64,000 nucleotides of DNA from Bolinopsis microptera (Eukaryota; Ctenophora; Tentaculata; Lobata; Bolinopsidae). Under the pieces are notes generated by a model that worked only from the letters and a program-made list of their open reading frames with translations, did no database searches and was not told where the DNA came from. Shown one piece after another: positions 31,839 to 41,693 of this stretch. The stretch is from assembly GCF_026151205.1 (NCBI RefSeq), contig NC_087073.1:22886987-22950986 (forward strand), written 5' to 3'. Position numbers and translations under genes: made by a program. Each line of letters opens with the position of its first letter. Position 1 is the first letter of the stretch.

Positions 31839-34196
31839 ATGATACCACTCATTCACGTCAAAACTGTGTTACTCTCATCATCTTACTTTCAGGCTGTTGG
31901 TTGGTTCGATGGTGTCCTGGCCCCAATCTCATCATGTGCTCCCTACCATTTTCTCTTCATGCAAGACACAACTATTACTGAAGACAACCCTCGATCTACC
32001 AGATCGAGAAACAATTCCTCTCCTTCTGCTGGAAATGTCATTGACTTCACGAGACCTATTACCATCACAACCCCTGGACGCTACTTGCTTAGCAACCCTG
32101 ACTCTGGCTGTAGTATCAGTCTCTTCCAGGATGTTTTCGCAAGTCAATTGTGTGATCAGTTCTCTTGTGAAATCGAAAACACTGGTGCCCTCAAACAGTA
32201 CACCACAATCCACAAGCAGGCTCAAGTGCATCTCCCACGACTGTCATCATGGTACGGCCCTGTTGACTATGCATTCTCAGGAATCGTGATGAAAGCCAAC
32301 TCCGTGTCAGAATGTCCTCGTCTTGTTGCAGCATATCAGCACATGGTGGAAAATCTCTTTGAACCCAACAACATCGATTGTTCCTCTGACTGCTTTCTGA
32401 TCAACCAGTACAGAACAGGTCGGGATTCTTGCGGAGAACATAGCGATAATGAGCCAGAGGTCGACCTCTCAAAACCTGTTGTTACTCTGTCACTCGGACA
32501 ACAACGCTGTATGCTCATCAGAGAGGCTAAGAACTCTGGAAATGCCATCACAATTAAACTTGACCAAGGTTCAGTTCTTGTTATGCATGGTACTGATTTC
32601 CAGAAAAAGTACACTCACCAAATACCCAAAGACAATGCAATCACTGCTGCACGCACATCAGTGACCTATAGGACCTGCAGCTCCAGCTTCCTGCGTGAAA
32701 GAAACGCCTTATCTACACCTCTTACTGAGATGCCTATCACTCCTGTACTTGCGAACCTGTACTCACGAACTGTACTTGCCCCCAAGTCTACAGCTGAACC
32801 AGTAAGCTCCCCGTCGCTGCACAACAGACGTAGATCTTCTCTGTCACTATCTGGCCTCTCGCAAATCAACAGCATGGACAGCTCCCCAGTTGGATCTCCT
32901 CTGGCATCAAGCTCTCCCTCCGTGACCAGCAGTAAAACTTCAGTGTCTAATAGTGAGACATTCCCTCTCAGTTTGGAAGCCATGTTAGAAGCCATTGACT
33001 CATTGAAAGAAAAAACGGTGAAAAACGAACTTTCTCGTCATGGCAGCTCAAACTCAGGGTCCCTCATTGACTGTAAGAAACGACTCAAGAAAGCTGTGAA
33101 AGCATGCCACAAACGCCTTAGCGTGCTTCTTCTTGAGCCTCCTTCCACCTCAGCTGAGCCTGATTGCGTCACCCATTCCCTCCAAACCATGGAAAACTCT
33201 GTTATTGATCTTCAAGCTAAAATTAGTCTGCAACACACCACCCTGCAAACTCTTGTATTGTGTTCTGACGATAAATCCAGTCAAAAAGGTAGCACCAGCT
33301 CCCCTAATTTGTCCAACGAACTGAACACTGTGGACAAGAGACTCGAGAAGCTTGAAGAAATCATGAGCAGCATCAACTCAAAACAACAAGACACTGCTAC
33401 CTCCCTCAAAGCCTTTGAAGTTAATATCACTGCTATTAAGAGCGAGGTTGAGGACTCTAAGGCCTGCCTGCAGTCTCTCCAGCTCAAAGACCATACAAAT
33501 CCCTCAAACAAAAGGCCCTTGCCCCACTCTGCTCAAAACCAGAACCGTGGAAGGTCAAATGGCACATTCCCTGACTCTCATAGAAAAACCAGAAAACCAA
33601 GAAAAGTTCTCCTCCTTCATGACTCCCAGATGAACGGATTTATAGCAGAGTCTTTCTCCTCTGGGTTTAAGGTTGAAAAAATGAAAGTAGGTTCCTATTC
33701 TGACCTAAACGGAAAACACATGAGAGATGTGATTAAACAACCAGAGGTTGACTGTTACATTCTTCAGCTTGGAGTAAATGATTACAGATATAAAGACCGT
33801 CCTGTAAATAAAGCAGTCGAGGATGCAAAAAAAGCCATTGACACACTCCTCTCTAGCTCCAGTGCTAAGATTGTCGTCTCCCTGCCCACTCCAACTCCTG
33901 GCCCATTAAGTGATTTAACAAAACAATTTGTCTCGGAAATCACCCAATTTGTCTCCACGCAAAGAGAACTAAGTGACTTACACCGGCGCCTCTTCACTGT
34001 AAACAACACTGGAAACTTTTCCCGTGCCATCTCTGCTGCCGGGTCATCCCAAGACTCTCCTAACCCACTGAAGGAAGACCAACTTCATGTCTCAGAGTAT
34101 GGTCTAAAAAAACTTTGTGTTAACATAAAACTTGGCCTTTATCGTGCCTTTGGTATGAGATCCCATAGAATGCAGCCCTCTACTGCAGAGCGCTAG
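31839..34196 (+). CDS. LINE ORF1: AlkB-like dioxygenase, SAP-like, coiled coil, SGNH/esterase-like
   Basis: A 785-residue protein from the first ATG at 31839; an ATG at about 31959 is an alternative. Domains by position: an AlkB-type 2OG-Fe(II) oxygenase (about 32220-32690) with FLINQYRTGRDSCGEHSDNE, iron ligands H-S-D at 32439-32447 and a distal His at 32616 (KKYTHQIP), then R-T-S-V-T-Y-R, where AlkB proteins have the 2-oxoglutarate-binding Arg; a SAP-like helix pair (33003-33107, VKNELSRHGSSNSGSLIDCK); a coiled coil (33320-33490, NTVDKRLEKLEEI); and an SGNH-like domain (33606-34142) with HDS (Ser at 33624), LGVND (33768-33782) and DQLH (34077-34088). Esterase-like domains are known from CR1 ORF1 proteins; AlkB domains reverse alkylation of nucleic acids. 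A role in binding or repairing element RNA is inference. Confidence 0.85.
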   Translation: MIPLIHVKTVLLSSSYFQAVGWFDGVLAPISSCAPYHFLFMQDTTITEDNPRSTRSRNNSSPSAGNVIDFTRPITITTPGRYLLSNPDSGCSISLFQDVFASQLCDQFSCEIENTGALKQYTTIHKQAQVHLPRLSSWYGPVDYAFSGIVMKANSVSECPRLVAAYQHMVENLFEPNNIDCSSDCFLINQYRTGRDSCGEHSDNEPEVDLSKPVVTLSLGQQRCMLIREAKNSGNAITIKLDQGSVLVMHGTDFQKKYTHQIPKDNAITAARTSVTYRTCSSSFLRERNALSTPLTEMPITPVLANLYSRTVLAPKSTAEPVSSPSLHNRRRSSLSLSGLSQINSMDSSPVGSPLASSSPSVTSSKTSVSNSETFPLSLEAMLEAIDSLKEKTVKNELSRHGSSNSGSLIDCKKRLKKAVKACHKRLSVLLLEPPSTSAEPDCVTHSLQTMENSVIDLQAKISLQHTTLQTLVLCSDDKSSQKGSTSSPNLSNELNTVDKRLEKLEEIMSSINSKQQDTATSLKAFEVNITAIKSEVEDSKACLQSLQLKDHTNPSNKRPLPHSAQNQNRGRSNGTFPDSHRKTRKPRKVLLLHDSQMNGFIAESFSSGFKVEKMKVGSYSDLNGKHMRDVIKQPEVDCYILQLGVNDYRYKDRPVNKAVEDAKKAIDTLLSSSSAKIVVSLPTPTPGPLSDLTKQFVSEITQFVSTQRELSDLHRRLFTVNNTGNFSRAISAAGSSQDSPNPLKEDQLHVSEYGLKKLCVNIKLGLYRAFGMRSHRMQPSTAER

Positions 34197-34248
34197 AATA
34201 ACTCTAAAATTCAAAAACAAACAAGCCTCACGAGATCAAGTCGCTGTA

Positions 34249-37200
34249 ATGTCCTGGAACATTCAGGACAGTACAGGAGACGGATCTAACAAATTTGAAA
34301 ATAACGAATTTCTGACAATCCTCAAACAAGCAAACATTCTATGTCTCCAAGAAACTAAGAAGCAGGTTAAAATCGAAGGATACCTTTCCTTTAATAGCAA
34401 CCGCAAAAATTCTCGCTCAGGAGGGGTCTGCATTCTTGCTGAAAATGATTTAAGAAAAGGTGTTTCCTGTGTTCCTTGTAGTGAATCTGAAGATATTATT
34501 GTTGTTAAACTTGACAAAAACTTTTTTAAGCTTGATTTTGATCTATTTTTAGTATGTTATTATATTAGCCCTGCATATTCGTCCTATGTCAAGAAATATC
34601 CAGACTATACTGCTAAGACCTTCTCTGCTCTTGACACCCTCTGTATTAGACTACGTCAAAAAGGAGAAGTTATCATGTGTGGCGATGCAAATGCAAGAAC
34701 TGGAAAACTCCCAGACTATATCCTCTCTTGTAATGCACCTGCCATGCATGACATCTATAATGATATTGGACTTGAACATGACATTGAAGAACCCAGAAAC
34801 AACTCTGACCTGACTATATCTGAACCCCACTGCCAACATTTTCTTGACATGGTTATTAATAACCAACTGAAAATTCTTAATGGGCGTACCCTCGGGGACA
34901 CCACTGGAAAAATGACCTGTCACAAATATAATGGAAGCAGTGTGGTCGATTATTTTGTAATCACCTCGTGGGCAAGAGATCATGTAAACTCTCTTCAAGT
35001 TAAAGAGTTTACATCATACTCTGACCACTGTCCCTTAGTCTTGAAACTCACCACATTCGAACCATTTGTTGCCAACTTCCAGCTCCCAGACTTTTCTAAT
35101 TTACCGTGTGGCTATAAGTGGGACAACAACAACTCCCACTTACTATTTAAAGCAGCCCTCAACTCACCCGAAATTGTCCATAATCTGGAATACATTGTAG
35201 CAAACGAATTTAGCGGCACCTTGGAGGGCAATAATGAACTGAACGATGCAATTACTAACTGTCTCCACAGTGCTGCTGATATAGCATTAAAAGTGAAAAA
35301 ACCTCCTAAAAATTCTGCCCAAAAGAAATGGTTTGATCCACAAGTCAACTCCTCGAGACGCAACCTAAATAGGCTAGCAAACCGGCTAGGTAGTAAACAC
35401 TGCAACAACATTCTCAGACGAGAATATTATAAGCAACGCAATAAGCACAGCAATCTTGTTAACAGTAAGAAATTATCCTTTCTTAGGAAGCTAAATGAAG
35501 CTATTGAAGAGGGTCATATTCTTGACTGGAAAAAATTTAAAAGGCTAAAACAAGAACATGACACTAGTCCCCTACTAGACAAATTCGATCTGGCTAGCTT
35601 TCATGATTTCTTTGCTTCCCTCTATAATAAACCAGACCAGGAACCAGATCTCACTCACCACAATCACAGACATTACCCTGAACCACCAGATCTGGACATC
35701 CTAAACAAGCCCATATCTGATTCTGAACTTACTTCCGCAATCAAAAAGCTCAAAAAGGGTAAAAGTTGCTCAAATGACTTGATCTCAAACGAGATGCTTC
35801 AGAGCCTAACTCCGCTTTGTTTCCAAGTCATCCTCAAAACATTCAACCACTCTCTGGTCTCAGGCTACTATCCATGGCATACCAGTATTATCACTCCTAT
35901 CTATAAATCAGGCAACCCCTTCAGCCCAGACAATTACAGAGCAATAGCAGTTGGCAGTTGTATGGGTAAGCTGTTCTCTAGCATCTTACTTGAACGTCTG
36001 TTACACTTCAAAAAGCTCTACTGTCCTGACCCAAAAGAACAGCTTGGATTTTCGAAAGGTGCCCAAACTAACGATCACGTTTTCACCCTCAAGACAGTAA
36101 TTGACAAATACACAAAAGCTAAAAAGGCTCGTCTTTATGCATGCTTTGTTGATCTAAGAAAGGCCTTTGACACTGTATGTAGGGACCTCCTTCTGCACAA
36201 AATTACATGCCTTGGAATAACCGGTAACTTCTTCAACTGCCTAAGTGATATGTACAAAAACTCTATTGCCCATATAAAAATTTCCAAACTCTTGTCGCCT
36301 AAAATTGATATTGGCAAAGGAACGGAGCAAGGACACCCCCTATCGCCAGACCTCTTTAAAATCTACATTAATGACTTTTCATCTCTCCTGAAATCTGTTG
36401 GTGACTATCCAGTTCTTGCTGACGTTCTGATATCACATCTGCTGTGGGCTGACGATCTTGTCCTTCTTGCTCTAAGTCCCGAGGCCTTGCAAGTCAATAT
36501 CAACATTCTATTTGATTTCTGTAACTCCATGGGCCTTGAAGTAAATATTAAGAAAACTAAGATTGTAATATTCAGCCCTCCCAAACGAAAGCAGTCCTAT
36601 GAAACATTCACATTGGGAGGTCAGCCCATCCAGCACACCGATAAATACTGCTATCTTGGCATAATATTCCACAGAAATGGATCGTTTACAGCAGCAAATA
36701 CTGAGCTGAGGGCCAAGGCTCTCCGTGCTCTCTATGGCCTCAAAGGCAAAATAGTTAAGGATGCCCTCTCACACCGTGCCCTTAATATTCTATTTGACTC
36801 CTTAATAAAACCAATCCTGCTTTATGGCTGTCAAGTCTTATGCCCCCACTCAAAAACCATGAGATACCTTTCAAAAATAGATGACAAAGCCAACCCCCAG
36901 CATACCTTGAAGTACATTGCACAAGACCACTATGAAAAATTCCACCTAAAGTTTATCAAGTGGTCTTTGTCTGTACATTCAAAAGCATCAAATATAGGTT
37001 GCTGGGGCGAAAGCGGGCGCCACCCTCTATTCTTTGAAGCCTGCAAACTTGCAATAGATTACTATAGTCGCCTTGAAAACACTGAAAACGAACTACTCTG
37101 TGCTGCATTTCACGAACAAATCATGTTGGGACTTCCTTGGTATACCAACATCTCAAAGCTTCTCACCAAATACAACTTCACCCCCTCATCTTCCTCAAAA

Positions 37201-37737
37201 TCTAAGCTCTCCACCCAAATCAGTCATAACATGAGGGAAGAATTCGTGAATACCTGGAAAGCTGCCAAGGCCTCCTCGCCAAAACTAGAATTCTATAACT
37301 TAATTAAACATGATTTCGAACCAGAGGCATACCTACGAATTATCAAAATACCGGATGTTCGAAAAAGTCTGACAAGGTTTCGTATCAGCTGCCACAACCT
37401 CTACATCGAAAGGGGCAGATACGAAACCCCCCTTGTACCAAGAGAAGAACGTTGGTGCACCTACTGCTTTTTCCGCAAAGGGCTCAAGCCTATTGAGGAC
37501 GAAAGTCACGTATTGATTGACTGTTTGCTCTACTCCTCAGTTAGGGAAAAATTCAATTTCCATCCCCTAAACATTACTGACCTAGTCGGTTTGCTCTCCA
37601 ACAAAACTCTAGATCCTACCACACTCACTGCCACAGCAAGAGCAATCCATTCAATTCTCTCTGTGAACGAAAATTATACAGCCTACTATAAGAGCCCAGA
37701 TTTCCACTCAAATACTGGCAAGTGCATAATGCTATAG
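34249..37737 (+). CDS. LINE ORF2: endonuclease-reverse transcriptase with zinc knuckle
   Basis: 1162 residues from ATG 34249. An N-terminal endonuclease/exonuclease/phosphatase domain shows SWNIQ (2-6), LQET (33-36), GDANAR (145-150), VVDYFVITS (232-240) and SDH (258-260), the full set of catalytic positions. Reverse transcriptase motifs are ITPIYKSG, NYRAIAVGS, CFVDLRKAFDTV (Asp 635), GTEQGHPLSPDLFKIYIND and LLWADDLVLL (DD 735-736). The C-terminal zinc knuckle is C-x2-C-x13-H-x4-C (C1070, C1073, H1087, C1092). The protein would nick the target and prime reverse transcription. No frameshift or stop is present. The LINE clade cannot be fixed by eye; the 3' tail favours CR1/L2. Confidence 0.92.
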   Translation: MSWNIQDSTGDGSNKFENNEFLTILKQANILCLQETKKQVKIEGYLSFNSNRKNSRSGGVCILAENDLRKGVSCVPCSESEDIIVVKLDKNFFKLDFDLFLVCYYISPAYSSYVKKYPDYTAKTFSALDTLCIRLRQKGEVIMCGDANARTGKLPDYILSCNAPAMHDIYNDIGLEHDIEEPRNNSDLTISEPHCQHFLDMVINNQLKILNGRTLGDTTGKMTCHKYNGSSVVDYFVITSWARDHVNSLQVKEFTSYSDHCPLVLKLTTFEPFVANFQLPDFSNLPCGYKWDNNNSHLLFKAALNSPEIVHNLEYIVANEFSGTLEGNNELNDAITNCLHSAADIALKVKKPPKNSAQKKWFDPQVNSSRRNLNRLANRLGSKHCNNILRREYYKQRNKHSNLVNSKKLSFLRKLNEAIEEGHILDWKKFKRLKQEHDTSPLLDKFDLASFHDFFASLYNKPDQEPDLTHHNHRHYPEPPDLDILNKPISDSELTSAIKKLKKGKSCSNDLISNEMLQSLTPLCFQVILKTFNHSLVSGYYPWHTSIITPIYKSGNPFSPDNYRAIAVGSCMGKLFSSILLERLLHFKKLYCPDPKEQLGFSKGAQTNDHVFTLKTVIDKYTKAKKARLYACFVDLRKAFDTVCRDLLLHKITCLGITGNFFNCLSDMYKNSIAHIKISKLLSPKIDIGKGTEQGHPLSPDLFKIYINDFSSLLKSVGDYPVLADVLISHLLWADDLVLLALSPEALQVNINILFDFCNSMGLEVNIKKTKIVIFSPPKRKQSYETFTLGGQPIQHTDKYCYLGIIFHRNGSFTAANTELRAKALRALYGLKGKIVKDALSHRALNILFDSLIKPILLYGCQVLCPHSKTMRYLSKIDDKANPQHTLKYIAQDHYEKFHLKFIKWSLSVHSKASNIGCWGESGRHPLFFEACKLAIDYYSRLENTENELLCAAFHEQIMLGLPWYTNISKLLTKYNFTPSSSSKSKLSTQISHNMREEFVNTWKAAKASSPKLEFYNLIKHDFEPEAYLRIIKIPDVRKSLTRFRISCHNLYIERGRYETPLVPREERWCTYCFFRKGLKPIEDESHVLIDCLLYSSVREKFNFHPLNITDLVGLLSNKTLDPTTLTATARAIHSILSVNENYTAYYKSPDFHSNTGKCIML

Positions 37738-37910
37738 GACCTTAAAATAAGATTGAACTATACAAACTCAATTTATCTATTTTTCTAAAACTAGCATTAT
37801 ATATAACATTTCTAAATTATCCCTACACACTTGTAAATAATTAGAATTGTGTAACTTAAATTATTTCAGAATTACAACTATTGTGTACTCAATAAAGTAA
37901 TTATCACTTT

Positions 37911-37942
37911 TGTATCCTTGTATCCTTGTATCCTTGTATCCT
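37911..37942. repeat. 8-bp 3' terminal microsatellite of the LINE
   Basis: Four copies of GTATCCTT at the 3' end of the element; used to place its downstream boundary. Confidence 0.8.
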
Positions 37943-38047
37943 AATGTAAACAATCAAAACAACGATTTACCTCAAACCAAGTCTTGAGAGCACCCATGTA
38001 ATTTCCAGTTTAACGGCACTGCTATGTAAGATCAGGGGTTTACTGTG

Positions 38048-38085
38048 AATGACAGTACTTTACTTGCTGGTGAAGTACTGTCATT
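38048..38085. repeat. Perfect 13-bp stem hairpin upstream of the mannosidase gene
   Basis: AATGACAGTACTT and AAGTACTGTCATT form a perfect stem with a 12-base loop, about 160 bp upstream of the start codon. A diverged third copy (GGAGTACCGTCC) follows at 38105. Function unknown. Confidence 0.6.
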
Positions 38086-38241
38086 GTTCTAGTAAATCGC
38101 TGGTGGAGTACCGTCCTTGTACCAGTAAATTGACCCAAAGGTTCATCGATATGCATTATGCATATTCATCTTTAATGTAGGTACTATGGTAATGGGTATT
38201 AAAAAAACTTTCAAAGTAACTTTTCATTCGCTCTAGCTGTG

Positions 38242-38325
38242 ATGATACGACGAACATACGGAAAATGGCTTTTTCTGATGGTAGTCTGCTTCACTGTTTT
38301 CCTCATGTTTCAATACACCTCACAG
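38242..38325 (+). CDS. Alpha-mannosidase II-like gene, exon 1 (signal anchor); gene-level entry
   Basis: ATG at 38242 opens MIRRTYGK, a short basic cytosolic tail, then WLFLMVVCFTVFLMFQY, a single membrane segment, and TSQ before the donor GTTTGTGA. This is the type II layout of Golgi alpha-mannosidase II, a GH38 enzyme trimming mannose from N-glycans in the Golgi lumen. Exons 1-11 join without phase conflict into 309 residues: anchor, stem of about 80 residues, then the catalytic domain with HSHCDPGW (116-123) and WAIDPFG with the nucleophile Asp at 233. The HxD-to-nucleophile spacing (113 residues) matches Drosophila Golgi mannosidase II (92 to 204). Exon 12 and the exons at 60927 and 61994 extend it; the C-terminal half is outside or lost in poor sequence. 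Substitutions HNDPGW to HCDPGW and DPFGHS to DPFGLS suggest a divergent paralogue. Confidence 0.75.
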
Positions 38326-39422
38326 GTTTGTGATCATAAATTGTTATTTCTTTATTGAACATTTCAAATACATATTTAGTATTCTAATGTTTTCTTTCAA
38401 CATAAAATATCTCAATTTTTTTGGTTTGAATTACAAAAGTTTCGTCTAAAGGCTAAAGTTTACTCAAACTCAGCTATCAAAATTATCTATAATTCTTACT
38501 TCTTTCACTAATAGACAAAGTTTAAAAAAATCGAAAATGATACTTGTATATTTTATTTATCATCTGCAGTTCCAGAAGATAAACACAAATAAAATTAAAA
38601 GCGAAAAATGTCGTCATTTTGACGTGTTAGTAACGTTTAAATTCAAATCTCAAACAGAAAAATATATATTTCAAAGCTTTGTGTTTTGATCATATGATTG
38701 TGGGTGTATAGTGATTTTGATTGCATAATTTTGATTGGGCAGTGATGGTGAGTGAGAAAATGATGGGAGTGCCAGCCAGGGACAGTATCTCTGTCAAATG
38801 AACAGCCCACTGAGGAGTGGCTGAGCGCAAACGCGAGAACAGCAGAGAGGGCGGCACAAAACGGCACACACGGCCACGGAAAAGACACAGAAACTAAACC
38901 GTGTGCGGTAAGTTAGCCAGTGTCTGAGAGCTAGTGCTGCCCGGCAGAAGGCCTCCAAAAGAGGTGTTGTGGTGAACTGTGGAGGCAAAGTTCGAATGCA
39001 AGGCAGCTCTAACTGATAATGAAGAGGTAGACTGAACGGGAAGTAAAAAAAGGGATAGGAAGGATCCAGCTGAGTCCGGCTCATGTCAGGAAGTGATGAA
39101 AAAATCACAGATTTTCTACCCCGTACGTAGGCAGTGTCCGAGATTTCAGGCATCAGGATACACTGAAACAGTGCAGAGCTGATTACGACCAGGGTCCTCA
39201 CGGATACCCCGCCTCGGAGGTCGAGCCAATGCCCTGCTTTCGAAAACCTTCATATTTTTTCTACTAGCAGTCACTGTAACCCTATCACTCGGAAGGCCCT
39301 GGGATGATGCATCTCCAAACCTGAGAGATTTATTCATGTGGGACATTCCCATGTAATTTGACTTTTGAATCGTTTAATCTGTTTATGTGATAAACCTATC
39401 TCTATATCTTATTCAATTTCAG
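38326..39422. other. Mannosidase intron 1
   Basis: No gene recognised. A GC-richer block (38750-39350) holds overlapping minus-strand open frames (38794-39201, 39146-39352) without family signature; its base composition differs from the surrounding intron, so it may be an insertion of unknown type. Confidence 0.45.
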
Positions 39423-39482
39423 GATATTGAGCACCTAGACACGCTACAGACAGATAACGCATTACCCAGATTACAACCATTT
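39423..39482 (+). CDS. Mannosidase II-like gene, exon 2
   Basis: 60 nt in phase 0: acceptor TTCAATTTCAG, donor GTATGTTT. It encodes DIEHLDTLQTDNALPRLQPF, part of the luminal stem, which is poorly conserved in the family; the call rests on splice sites and phase. Confidence 0.5.
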
Positions 39483-40658
39483 GTATGTTTTATTAAAATT
39501 TCAAGTTAATCCATAAGTTCTTTGAGCCTATTAGGGGGCAGTGGGGTCTTCGTGCAAATTTTCCCGAAATCGACTTTTTAGTTTTTTAAATAGAGTTATT
39601 AAATCTTCCTAGCTGAATTTATCGCCGGTCAAAGGTCAAAGTGGGTGGGGGTGTCATGTCATGTCGCCCCCAGTGTTGTTTCAAAGAAACAAAAACAATC
39701 GCACCCTCTGAAAATCGAGTCTAAAAAATCTTCCTTTACAGTTTTTGAGCAATCACCCTGAAACTATCAGGAAAATCAAAAAAAGTTTTGAAAAAAAGTT
39801 TTGAAAAAAAAAGAAGTTTTTATTTACTGTCACCAATATGAAACTAGGTCGAACGGAAAAATTAGGTCTCACGCAGGAAAAGCGTGTGAATGGAAAAATT
39901 TACAAATGACATTCAGACACAATTTTTACTTTGCAACACTAGTTCGGCGCACTGGTTTACATTTCCGAACTACAGCGTTCATCAAGAATTCTTGTTTAGT
40001 GTAAATTAATTTATTAATTTATCACTTGTAGTTGTACACTTATTAAAAATGGCTTTATTATAATAAAACCACTTCTGTGAAATGGTTATGTTGACTTTAA
40101 ATATTTGAACTAAATATGAATTGAATGTGGGTATAAAATAAAGTTTTGTTTTATTCTGTGAGCAAGATTGAAAATCGCTTGCACAATACAATTACTGACC
40201 TTTGACCGATGGGATCAAAAGCAGCTGATAGATATAACTCTCTTCTATTAGAAAAATTAAAAGGTCGATTTCGAGAGAATTTCCATGAAGACCCTGGCCT
40301 TGCCCTCTTAAACAGCTAAGAAATAACTTTTCAGTTTATAAATTCAAGATCCTAAATCTTACCGCTACCAGGCCATACTGTGAACCAGGCCATACTGTGA
40401 ACCAGGCCATACTGTGAACCAGGCCATACTGTGAACCAGGCCATACTGTGAACCAGGCCATACTGTGAACCAGGCCATACTGTGAACCAGGCCATACTGT
40501 GAACCAGGCCATACTGTGAACCAGGCCATACTGTGAACCAGGCCATACTGTGAACCAGGCCATACTGTGAACCAGGCCATACTGTGAACATTGAAATATA
40601 CATTTTTCCAGTTATCAACCACTGAAAGTTCACTAATTCGTTTTCATTATTTAAATAG
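39483..40658. repeat. Mannosidase intron 2 with a 17-bp array
   Basis: About 13 copies of ACCAGGCCATACTGTGA fill 40368-40588; the three minus-strand open frames across it are translated repeat. The remainder (39483-40367) is unique, with a conspicuous run of A-rich sequence near 39780-39810. Confidence 0.85.
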
Positions 40659-40739
40659 AAAACAGAAGCTTCACAAGTCAGTGTTATGGACTCGTGTATG
40701 GAGATAAAACTTGATAATAATAATAAAGCAGACATTCAG
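40659..40739 (+). CDS. Mannosidase II-like gene, exon 3
   Basis: 81 nt in phase 0: acceptor ATTTAAATAG, donor GTCAGGTT. It encodes KTEASQVSVMDSCMEIKLDN and then NNKADIQ, a hydrophilic stem segment. The acceptor lacks a strong polypyrimidine tract, so this exon is less certain than its neighbours. Confidence 0.45.
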
Positions 40740-40845
40740 GTCAGGTTTTTATCGTATATATTGTTGTATCAATAATAAGAAATTAATAAATAATCATTAA
40801 TGTATTAAAATTTGAGTCCCCAACTTGTGGTAACGTATATTATAA

Positions 40846-40876
<31 letters not shown>

Positions 40877-41041
40877 GTGGGTAGGGAATAAAACAACAAT
40901 GAACTTAAATTAAAACAATGGCTACAAAGATTGTTTAAAACCAGTAATATTCTCATTTATTTGATAGTTTGAATAATCGGATCTAGCCGTATTCAATTGT
41001 GTTATTATCTTTCTACATAAATTTAAAATTTAAATCCTCAG
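40740..41041. other. Mannosidase intron 3 with 30-base poly-G
   Basis: Contains a 30-base G run (40846-40875); nothing else recognised. Confidence 0.7.
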
Positions 41042-41087
41042 ATTTCCTCCTTGGTAGAAGAGTTAGATTTTCACCTTGACCACGGAG
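41042..41087 (+). CDS. Mannosidase II-like gene, exon 4
   Basis: 46 nt: acceptor TTAAATCCTCAG, donor GTAAAGTA. It encodes ISSLVEELDFHLDHG plus one base of the next codon, resembling the segment that leads into the catalytic domain of mannosidase II. A 27-base poly-C run lies in the short downstream intron (41117-41143). Confidence 0.6.
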
Positions 41088-41251
41088 GTAAAGTAGTAGT
41101 AAGTGGGGAGGTCAGACCCCCCCCCCCCCCCCCCCCCCCCCCCATGTAGTATTGGTATGGATTATTCACCAGAACTTTCACTGTAATCTTTCTTTCTTCT
41201 TTTAAATCCTGTTTAATCTATAGTATTGTTAACCTGCTGATATGATTTCAG

Positions 41252-41344
41252 GGCACAACCAGACCTCATTTCCAGACTTGCAGCCTTTACCAAACTCACA
41301 AAATTTGAGAGTATTTCTCATTCCGCATTCGCACTGCGACCCAG
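41252..41344 (+). CDS. Mannosidase II-like gene, exon 5 (HxD metal-binding motif)
   Basis: 93 nt: acceptor TATGATTTCAG, donor GTTTACTA. After completing a Gly codon it reads HNQTSFPDLQPLPNSQNLR then VFLIPHSHCDP and one base of Gly. PHSHxDPGW is the GH38 signature whose His and Asp bind the catalytic zinc (His 90 and Asp 92 in Drosophila Golgi mannosidase II). The residue between them is Cys here, where animal mannosidase II proteins have Asn. Confidence 0.85.
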
Positions 41345-41496
41345 GTTTACTATTATCTGGTAACACCTAGATCTCAGATCCAGTCTTACTTTTTGTAATC
41401 TTACGTCAAATTGATGTTTAATCTCAATAAAAATTAACAAAATATAGTATTTAACAGTTACTATTATTAACAGTGTCTCACTGTGTTCTCCTCCAG

Positions 41497-41606
41497 GCTG
41501 GCTGGAAACTTATACTAAATACTACGAGAATAAAGTGCGATATATATTATCTTGGTTGCACATATTTGCTATGGAGCATTCTGACTTTAAGTTCATTTAT
41601 GCAGAG
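41497..41606 (+). CDS. Mannosidase II-like gene, exon 6
   Basis: 110 nt: acceptor TTCTCCTCCAG, consensus donor GTAAGTTA. It completes PGW and encodes LETYTKYYENKVRYILSW then LHIFAMEHSDFKFIYAE, collinear with the human segment LKTFNDYF...RKFIWSE. It ends in phase 0 ahead of a 7-kb intron. Confidence 0.85.
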
Positions 41607-41693
41607 GTAAGTTAATACTACTAGTTAAATCTATCAGCTCTCGGAAAATTTTATAATTCTCAGGGGGCAGAAATTCACTATCAGCCACAGAGC

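Larger units (their letters stand above)
31150..37943 (+). mobile_element. Apparently full-coding two-ORF LINE with AlkB-containing ORF1
   Basis: ORF1 (31839-34196), a 52-bp spacer, ORF2 (34249-37737), then an approximately 170-bp 3' UTR with AATAAA at 37891, closed by four copies of the 8-bp unit GTATCCTT (37911-37942). A 3' terminal 8-bp microsatellite without poly-A is a hallmark of CR1/L2-group LINEs. Both ORFs are uninterrupted, so the copy may be recently active. The 5' boundary is uncertain. The element sits upstream of the mannosidase start at 38242, in the same orientation. Confidence 0.75.

Noticed and set aside
38794-39352. Overlapping minus-strand frames in mannosidase intron 1
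   Set aside because: No family signature or splice context; kept only as a compositionally distinct block.
40336-40735. Frames encoding SQYGLVHSMAWFTVWPG
   Set aside because: Translated 17-bp minisatellite; the same peptide appears in three frames.
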